Shown piece by piece: positions 56,691 to 64,000 of a stretch of DNA of 64,000 nt. The notes beneath the pieces were generated by a model, which was not told where the DNA came from, did not search any database, and saw only the letters and a list, made by a program, of their open reading frames with translations. The stretch comes from Stenopsyche tienmushanensis (lineage: Eukaryota > Arthropoda > Insecta > Trichoptera > Stenopsychidae): NCBI GenBank assembly GCA_008973525.1, contig WACJ01000183.1:62001-126000 (forward strand). The letters run 5' to 3'. The number at the start of each line of letters is the position of its first letter. The stretch's first letter is position 1. The translations under genes were made by a program, and so were the position numbers.

Positions 56691-57788
56691 TAGTTTAAGT
56701 TATAAAATCTGCTTAATTCCCTGCTAAATTTAAAATGGTCACTTGAATTTATGAATGAGCGTATTCTTGCGGAAATGGATATTAAATTCAGGCTTTGCAC
56801 ATTGCTGTGCACTTTTGTTGAGCGGGTTGGTATGGTCCCGGGAAACTTGATCTTATTTCTGTGAAACGTCGTCAAACACTCGATTGAAACATCATCACGA
56901 CGCTGTTTTTGTTCCATTGTAAACAAACGCAACACCCATATCTTGCGCATATTTTTCTCATGTCCAAATTTTCAGTCATTATGTGATGTACAGACGACAG
57001 CAATCCAAAGCAATCCAAAACAAACAATCCGAGAAGCGCGTTGTACTGCAACCCTTAGGTTCTATCTCCACGACAGAAATAATACCAAACCATATCTGTC
57101 GACAAAGAGGCGGCATAAAAATATAAATATCTCATAAGAAGCAACGAATAGTAATAATTAATGCAGAAAAAAGGGTAAGATCACTCCGGCCCTTTGATGT
57201 TACTATATATTTAAATGCATCTCATTTGATCCTTTGAATCACCACCGAATGATCGAATTATGCAAATGTCGCAAATCGTCTGATGAATTGTAATTTCAAA
57301 TTTGTATGTTTTCCATGGAAAGCAGTGGAATTTCTCTCAAATCGATCATTTTGATTTTACTGAAAAGGTTTTTTTTGGTGTACATGGAATCCAGTCTTCT
57401 TTTTATTCGCAGGAGCAATGCTGAGGCTTTACAGGGATACAAATTTATATATTTAACGCCAAAAGCACGACGAAACATCTCAATTCATTGAATTATGACT
57501 TCGCTTTTAAATAAATTTAAGAGATTACAATTCTGCGTTACGCTCATTAAGTTTCTCGAGACCGACATTATCGATTTATGGTCTGTGATATTTTTAAGTA
57601 TGGTAATAAACATGAAGTTATGTTCAAAATAGCATTAATCATTATCCACAGCTATAAAATGTTTCATATAATTCTTCAACAATATTAAATCTTATTCGTC
57701 TTACGCTTTTGGAGAGTTTGAAACTCAAAGATAATACAAGTAAATATCAATTATGGAAAACCACTCTTCATAGCTTTGGAGCTCTTAA

Positions 57789-58706
57789 GGCGTCTTCTCA
57801 CTTTAGGCACCTCAAAAATAGGCTATTTTCACGATTTTTTTTCGAGGATTTTCGCTAAAAATTATGAGATAAAATGGATCTTATGTAATAAACACATCTT
57901 TCAAGTATATGAAAAAAAAAAAAAAATTTTTTTTGAACAATTATTATAATAAAACAGTAGCATCGAAAAACCCGTGTAGAAATGTTATGTTCGTGGCTTG
58001 TTGATGGTATCTCCGAGATGGGTCATTTGAAACAAAAAAATAAAACAGTTTTAGATTCAGTATATCAGTCGCTGTAGCGCATATTATCAGATTTTTGATA
58101 TTTGCGAAAATAACAAAATGGCGCACGTTTTACGAAAAAGTAAAAAAAAACGCGTTTTTTTGCAGTTTTTTGTAAAAAAAAATTACTTAAAATCAAAATT
58201 TCAAAAATCTGATGATATGCGCTATAGCCATAACTATGAATAATATGTCATTCAAATTTCATGACAATCGGCCGGATAGTTTCCGAAATTTCATCAACAA
58301 GCCACCGAAAAACCTTGTTTTGAGATAAACGCGTTTAAAGTTTTGGTTGCAGAAAAATTGCCCAGACACAGCTGTTGAAACACTCGTTGTTATTTTGGGT
58401 ATTTCCTCCGAAGATCTTCATAAATCGGTTTCAAAACCTCGTGAACATCCTCAGCTAGAGTTGAAGGATGTTTAAAAGTTTCTATCTGATTGTTTTTCAC
58501 CACTTTCTTGTACTTGCACCATGAGTCTGAACAATACGTATGCAGCCGGTTGCTCTCAGGTAATCACCTAACGGTCGCCCAAAAATGTAGTTAGAATCGT
58601 CCGATCTTTATGAAATTTCGATATAACATTTTTGAAGATATATACTTTCAAAATTTAAAATAAAATAAAAATCGATTTTTTTTAATTTGTCAAGTGAGAA
58701 GACGCC
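57789..58706 (-). mobile_element. Kolobok-type element, 918 bp, TTAA duplication, decayed transposase
   Basis: TTAA at 57785-57788 and 58707-58710 flanks perfect 15-bp inverted ends GGCGTCTTCTCACTT. On the minus strand (about 58390-58555) transposase pieces read YCSDSWCKYKKVVKNNQIET, then FKHPSTLAEDVHEVLKPIYE, the Cys/Trp block shared with the transposase at 38998-40600. The open frame soon stops. An inner inverted repeat (58071-58101 with 58198-58228) is also present. Confidence 0.87.
58071..58228. repeat. Inner inverted repeat of the Kolobok-type element
   Basis: The arms GCTGTAGCGCATATTATCAG and following (58071-58101) and 58198-58228 are inverted copies of about 30 bases with few mismatches, around a loop of roughly 95 bases. 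The element at 61736 seems to carry a weaker counterpart around TTAGACTATA and TAGTCTATA. Confidence 0.75.
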
Positions 58707-59779
58707 TTAAGTCGATAATTCTAATTGTGCAGCTTATCTCCATTTTCAGATATTACAAAAGTATTTTTTATGCATCTTAAAATATTTTATTGACGTAATC
58801 TTTCGCTTGCAATTATTTGCATAATTTTGTTATAAACTCACAAACTATTTCGTACATTGAGAAGATAAAATCTCACATATTCATGATAAAAGTGGCATTT
58901 TTTTCAGCAAAAATCCGAACACCGTTAAAAAACAATTTTTTCGTAGACGATTCGCCATACCGACATTATAATTAGCACGCCGAAACGCTAATGCGTTATA
59001 TAACTATAAAGATTTAAAATTAGACGTATAGTCAATTTTTTGTATATTTTGAATCACAACCATGATGCAATTGTTTTCTTGGGCGAAACGGGTCATCAAC
59101 TGGATCTTTTTTTTTTTAAGGAAAACATCGACTTACAAAGAGCTACGTGTGGAAGCTCAATTTGAGCGACCGAGGAAGAGCACCGTTTTATTGTTGAAAA
59201 GTGATTTATTGACGGTCGCCTTTCTGCTTTAAATAAGAATGAAGACAAGGGGCTCTACAATCACGAAGTTTTGGCACAACTAAGATATGGGTCAAGGTAG
59301 CTTCTTTCTAGTAATTCCATTTACACAGGACACGTTTTACGCCTGAACTTATCAAGTTTAGACGGCTATGTCTTATGCCTTATTCTTCAACTTCATTGCA
59401 TCTGGCCTTCATTATGATTATCAATTAAGATGAGATATATACAAAACAATATTTTATATTTGCAAGACAATCTCATTTCATTCTAAATATTCAATTAATC
59501 GTTTAAATTTATTTTTATTTTTGATTAAATTTTAATATGATCATTTTTTTTAAGAAGAATTCAATTTAAATTCAACATCAAGTCAGATTCCTTTACCATA
59601 CCTCAAAAGCAAGCGTGATTTACTATTCAAGATATATTATTCGAGGCTAGTTTTAATAGTTTAGGCTAAGTTTCTTTGATCCTCCCAAGTCCAATTTAGT
59701 TTCATCCTTCAGCTTGAAGTTTCGATTATAACCATATAATAATGGTAATGAAATAGCTTAGTATTAAGAATGGATTTTT

Positions 59780-60314
59780 AGTACGGCGTAGGACGTATAA
59801 CTACGGCGTAGAACGATTCACAATTTATGATACAAAAAAGAAACGCAAGAACATTTAAAAGTTCATCTCCATTATTAATGTGTGGGTTAGGCAAGGGTCA
59901 AATTTCAAGAAAGCTACATTACATGTGGTTTCTTCAGGAAAGAAAAGGGGATATACCTATTTCTGGGCCCAGATTGGTCATGAAAGCAAAGTTATTTTAC
60001 AAGGAAATAACAAAAAAAGACTTTGTGGCAGGCAAAGGATAGTAAAACAAAAATCGTCATGGACGTTTGATGACGGTAAGAAGTTTTTATTTTTTATAAC
60101 TTCTATAGCCATTGTGTTTATAACATTAATACAATAATATGAAACCTTGTATTGTCGATGTATATCTCACCATTTTCATATTTTTTCGGATTACAAGTAC
60201 TCGTTTTCAAAAAGTTCCAGACTACAAGGGGTCGCGGGAAGTACTCTGTAGTCCGACAAATTGGAAAAACGATCCGCCTTGCAAAACTATTGTCGGATTA
60301 CCGCGGGTCTGCTG
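59780..60314 (+). pseudogene. pogo/Tigger (Jerky-like) transposase relic, second copy
   Basis: Readable pieces include YGVERFTIYDTKK-type helix-turn-helix remnants, MWFLQERKGDIPISGP and KAKLFYKEITKKDFVAGKG, typical of the CENP-B-type DNA-binding half of Tigger/Jerky transposases. The catalytic half is missing. The tail runs to GTCGGATTACCGCGGGTCTGCTG, then TA (60315-60316). The junction from coding part to tail matches the copy at 16929-17464. Confidence 0.8.
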
Positions 60315-61735
60315 TATCTAGCGACGTGTATAGACATATTTACGCGATAATTGAACACTTCGCGCAATTGAATATCCAATATCTAAATATATTTTTTATT
60401 TAACAATTGTATTGGTATATATGCTTATGATTTCATAACCAAGTAAGCCAGTTTACGTTTTTAAATCAGTTTTATCGCTAGCTGTCTACTATATGTTTTT
60501 CATCATGCAACATAATAGTCATTGACGTCTTATTATGCTTTAATTTTTTTTTAAATCTAAAATTAGTGGTTGATCTTCTCTCCAAAATATTTCAGCAAGA
60601 GAGCTGTTAAAAGACAGCCTTGTATCGCTTCTCTTTCGATGTTCATGACTGATTATTAAAATAACTAGATGGAATAGCAACAGGTGTATCGTTAGTTGTT
60701 AAATATAGTCGACCAAGTAATAAGATACGATAAGAAAACGTCGAATCATATTTTTTAATATCGCATCATCTTTTCAAAACATCGAATTATAGTGTACAGC
60801 GTACATTTAATAATCTGTCATCTGTTGCTTATTTTTAATACTAATTTATTTTTAATTCGTTTTCACTGTGCTAAAAAACGTATTTGCGTATTCTTGATAC
60901 AAAAATAGAGATAAAAAATGTTTTTCTTTCGTATGTTAGATGAAGCGCAAAGAAATGTCGGTGTTTTGGGATCATTTTCGATGGACAGTTGTGGTTCGTC
61001 AGTCGATCTTTCACAACAATATTTTGTGTGACTATATAAGCGAAAATTAAATATTTTAGTACTGAGTAAATTCATAAATTGAAAATATGAAAATTTAAAG
61101 ACATCCCCATTATAATCATTTGAGATGCACTGGGAGATATTTTCAATATTCGTAAACGTCAGAGATGCTTCAAATGATTCCATTGAGATAATCTAACTTA
61201 AGACATAACGTTGAAAGATCAATAAAAGTGGATGATGTAATTTTACATACCGAAATTGATGCAGAGAAATAGCTTGGAAAAATGCGGAATATTTCAAATA
61301 AAAAATCAGCAAAGTATGGAGTCAGAAGAAATGATTACGATAAGTGGGTGTTATGCTTAAACGAAGAACGCAAGAAATAATGTCAAATACCAAATCCACC
61401 CCCAAGTTTGGCTTAATATCAAAAAAAATTCTTTGACTGCAAGAATACATTTTTTATCCTAGAAATTAAATTCGATCAAAAATAGCTAAGCTAGTTATAA
61501 CCAAATTAAATTAAATACTCGCAAGATATTATTAAATCAATCTGACAGTGCCAAATGTAAAAAGATATACACCACACAATTGCTATAATAAAATTTAAAA
61601 AAAAACCTATGTTAGAAGATTTATTATCCATTATATTTTATAGATTTTGGATACATTCAAAATTTCATGGATGCTAAAAATAAATCATAATTTATAAGGG
61701 TCAAGTCTAAATGTTTTCTCTCAATACCAAATTAA

Positions 61736-62266
61736 GGGACGTTTCTACCTTGTTGGACCTAACATTTTTTTAATGCGAAAATATTATATATAGTTAATAT
61801 GTTGACTAGGCGATCTTTATTGAATATAAAAATATTTTTTAAAATTTGACAATGTGTGATGATAGTGGGAGTGGATCACGATGACACTCTTCACCATGGA
61901 AGTCTTAAGTCCAGAGTAGGTGATTTGTAGCAAAAAAATTAAACATATTTTTACTTTGTATAATATTGTGTATAGCTTAGACTATAATTTTTAAAAAATA
62001 TTTGAAAATAAAAAAATAGTGGGCGATCATAGAAAAGTTTGTATTTTTACCAATTTTTTTTGTAGTTTTTTGTTCATTAAAATAAAACGATCTAGTATTT
62101 TTGGATAATTTTAGTCTATACTATAAAGACGTTTATTATACACGTCTCTGTCAAATTTCATAAAAAAATCTCATCTGGGGTATATGGGAGCACTTCCATA
62201 AGCTTGGAAAAAATATTTTCGAGAAAAACGTGTTTAACGTGCCTCATCTCCTCTACTTTACGTCTC
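61736..62266. mobile_element. TTAA-flanked non-autonomous element, 531 bp, related to the Kolobok-type elements
   Basis: TTAA lies at 61732-61735 and 62267-62270. The left end is GGGACGTTTCTACC; the right end, read inward, is GAGACGTAAAGTAG. Interior blocks such as GAGAAAAACGTGTTTAACG resemble GAGATAAACGCGTTTAAAG in 57789-58706. Non-coding. Confidence 0.6.
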
Positions 62267-64000
62267 TTAATGTAATTAAAATGTGACGCCTAGACCCATT
62301 TTAAAAAGATTTTGCTGGAAAGAGATAATATACATCAATATGATTCAATTGTAACCATAAAAAGTCACTCAAAATTTTACATTTAATTGATATCGCTCAA
62401 TGTTCACAGAAATTTCAGTAGCATCTTCGAAAAAATGTGGCCCAATGATTTCATTTGCAAAAATATACACCAAACAGTAACTCTTTTTGAATGAAAACAT
62501 CTTTTTCTAAATAAAACGAGGATTTTCTTTGTATCAGATACGACAATTTTGCTTAGAAGATATTCACGATCAATAATTTTATGAACAAACCACATTTGGT
62601 TGGAGTAACCCATCAATAGATCCGAAGCTGCGAATGGTTATTAAAAGTAAAGATCGGCTTAGATCACGATTTAAATCATCGTCACCATCGAAAGCTACTA
62701 TCAAATCATATTTTTGGATTAAAGTGAACGAACGAGAGCTTAAATATATTGTCAAAAAACACAATTGTAATCTGCAAACAGCTTAATCACAGGCCTTGGC
62801 CATTCCAACATAAATTCACACTGTCGAATAATATTTGTGAATTTTCTCACTTTACTGAACAATAGTGTAAATAGCCTGAAGGCGGTATTTTAAATAGGTT
62901 GACAGCAAATTCCGAATATATTGTTTCGCATGCAACACGTTCATTGGTAGACTTAATGATATCATCTGGGTCAAAGACGACTATATTAATGTTTGAATTA
63001 TAAAGTGCAAATATTTTCGTTCAATTTGAAATGAAATCTTAATTCAAAAGTTTTTCCATCAACAAAAAAAATGATTGGGAACTTCTCAATCGAGAACAAA
63101 TTCTCATAAAGTCGAGTTTTAAATTATTTTTCTCGAAAATGACGTAGAAACTTTGAAAACAATTCATCTGCAGACACGCAAACGTCCGACGTCCCGGCGG
63201 ACAACTGTTAATACAGCAATACACGACTGTGAGTGTAAAAAACACGTAGCTTTCGACTATTTCCGGATGTTTGAATCGAATTCCACTGCACATGGACGGG
63301 GATTGAAAGTTCTGAGCATCGGACGAAGCATCATGATAGGGACGATAAAAATAGAGACGACTCTAGCAGGGAGACACAACATAATCGAGATTGTTCAATG
63401 CGCTCATAGAGAGAATATTTCTGAAGATAATGCGCTAGGTCACCTCATATATAAATATAATATGCTTTCAAACTCAACGTTGAATTGAACAAGGCGACGA
63501 ATCACAGCATAAGCCACCAAGAAGATCAAGACAGTCAATTCTTAATTTATACAAAGCAGGTTAATAAAACACATTTTACGATATTCGATTCCGATTTATC
63601 AATTCAAATATCCATGCATTGATTTATACGATGGTAACCAAACAACGGGACATCTTTTTATTTTTTGGGATACCAAGTCATAAATCATGTCATAATGTTT
63701 TTTTGAGATACAGCATTACGTTATGAGATTGATATATTTGAGTAGATTGATCCACCAGCTGAACTACTAACATATTTATTTTTAAGCGTCTTGGAGTGCG
63801 CCAAACGATGGCAATCTTTCGCAAAAATACATTTTGTGAGAAAAATTGGGAGTTTTTACAATATTTTAGGATGCATAAATACTGGAGACTGCGCAAAACT
63901 TTAATGGTTATTCCAACCGATGTCCATTCAGACCATATATAGCTATCGTTTTTTTTAGAAAAACAAAAATGCAAGATAAATTTCATCATATTTGATCATT

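Larger units (their letters stand above)
48551..64000 (+). other. Probable first intron of the third gene, no further exon recognised
   Basis: This is AT-rich DNA with many repeats described separately: a SINE-like scrap (about 48870-49040), hAT copies (51735, 52428, 56540), a SINE-like repeat with nested hAT (54105-55183), a dispersed repeat (55355), a mariner relic (55735), TTAA elements (57789, 61736) and a pogo relic (59780). 49050-51730, 52510-54100, 56700-57780, 58715-59740, 60320-61730 and 62270-64000 contain nothing I could assign. A minus-strand frame at 60863-61183 and a + frame at 63153-63488 (111 codons) match no known family. Confidence 0.55.

Noticed and set aside
63153..63488. 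A 111-codon + frame near the window's end
   Set aside because: No recognisable domain, no splice or poly(A) context, and composition like its surroundings.

Overview
The window is AT-rich nuclear DNA from an arthropod, almost certainly an insect. It has spliced genes with GT-AG introns up to 13.5 kb, AATAAA poly(A) signals, and many decayed DNA transposons, MITEs, tRNA-derived SINE-like repeats and a LINE relic. The C-terminal half of the ETS gene reads like the insect ERG/FLI-type protein Ets65A, down to its PHYA ending. The order of insect cannot be fixed from sequence alone.

Layout, all three genes on the + strand: (1) the 3' part of an Ets65A (ERG/FLI family) gene. Five exons could be placed: 813-884, 14418-14465, 19055-19244, 19924-20132 and 23331-23458. 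All splice phases agree, and an AATAAA lies 62 bases after the stop. Its 5' exons, including any Pointed domain, lie upstream of the window; bases 1-92 may be one of them. (2) A complete dual-leucine-zipper MAP3K gene (DLK/wallenda, MAP3K12/13 family) in four coding exons, 29585-29783, 33631-34006, 34407-35057 and 35135-35642, giving about 577 residues. The kinase core is intact, but the leucine-zipper region and C-terminal tail are short and divergent. (3) A GC-rich promoter and first coding exon (48432-48550) of a gene I could not identify. Its protein starts with what might be the beginning of an Ig-like fold, and the rest lies beyond a very long first intron or outside the window.

Introns and intergenic DNA are a transposon graveyard with several boundaries that can be proved from the sequence. 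A 549-bp hAT element has a perfect 8-bp target duplication, and four partial relatives lie elsewhere. A 184-bp hAT MITE also has a perfect 8-bp duplication. A 641-bp hAT-like element is nested inside a SINE-like repeat. Three related piggyBac-type elements have TTAA flanks. One of these sits inside a decayed Kolobok/Mutator-like transposase gene, where removing it in silico re-opens the frame. Further Kolobok-type elements carry TTAA duplications. Two pogo/Tigger relics share an internal deletion, and there are mariner relics and a reverse-transcriptase relic.

The two recognised genes need not work together: one is an ETS transcription factor and the other a stress/axon-injury MAP3K. They are simply neighbours, although in flies both families act in the nervous system. 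I found no undescribed multi-gene system. The strongest novelty candidates are the transposon families with precise nested insertions, the divergent DLK tail, and the unidentified first exon.
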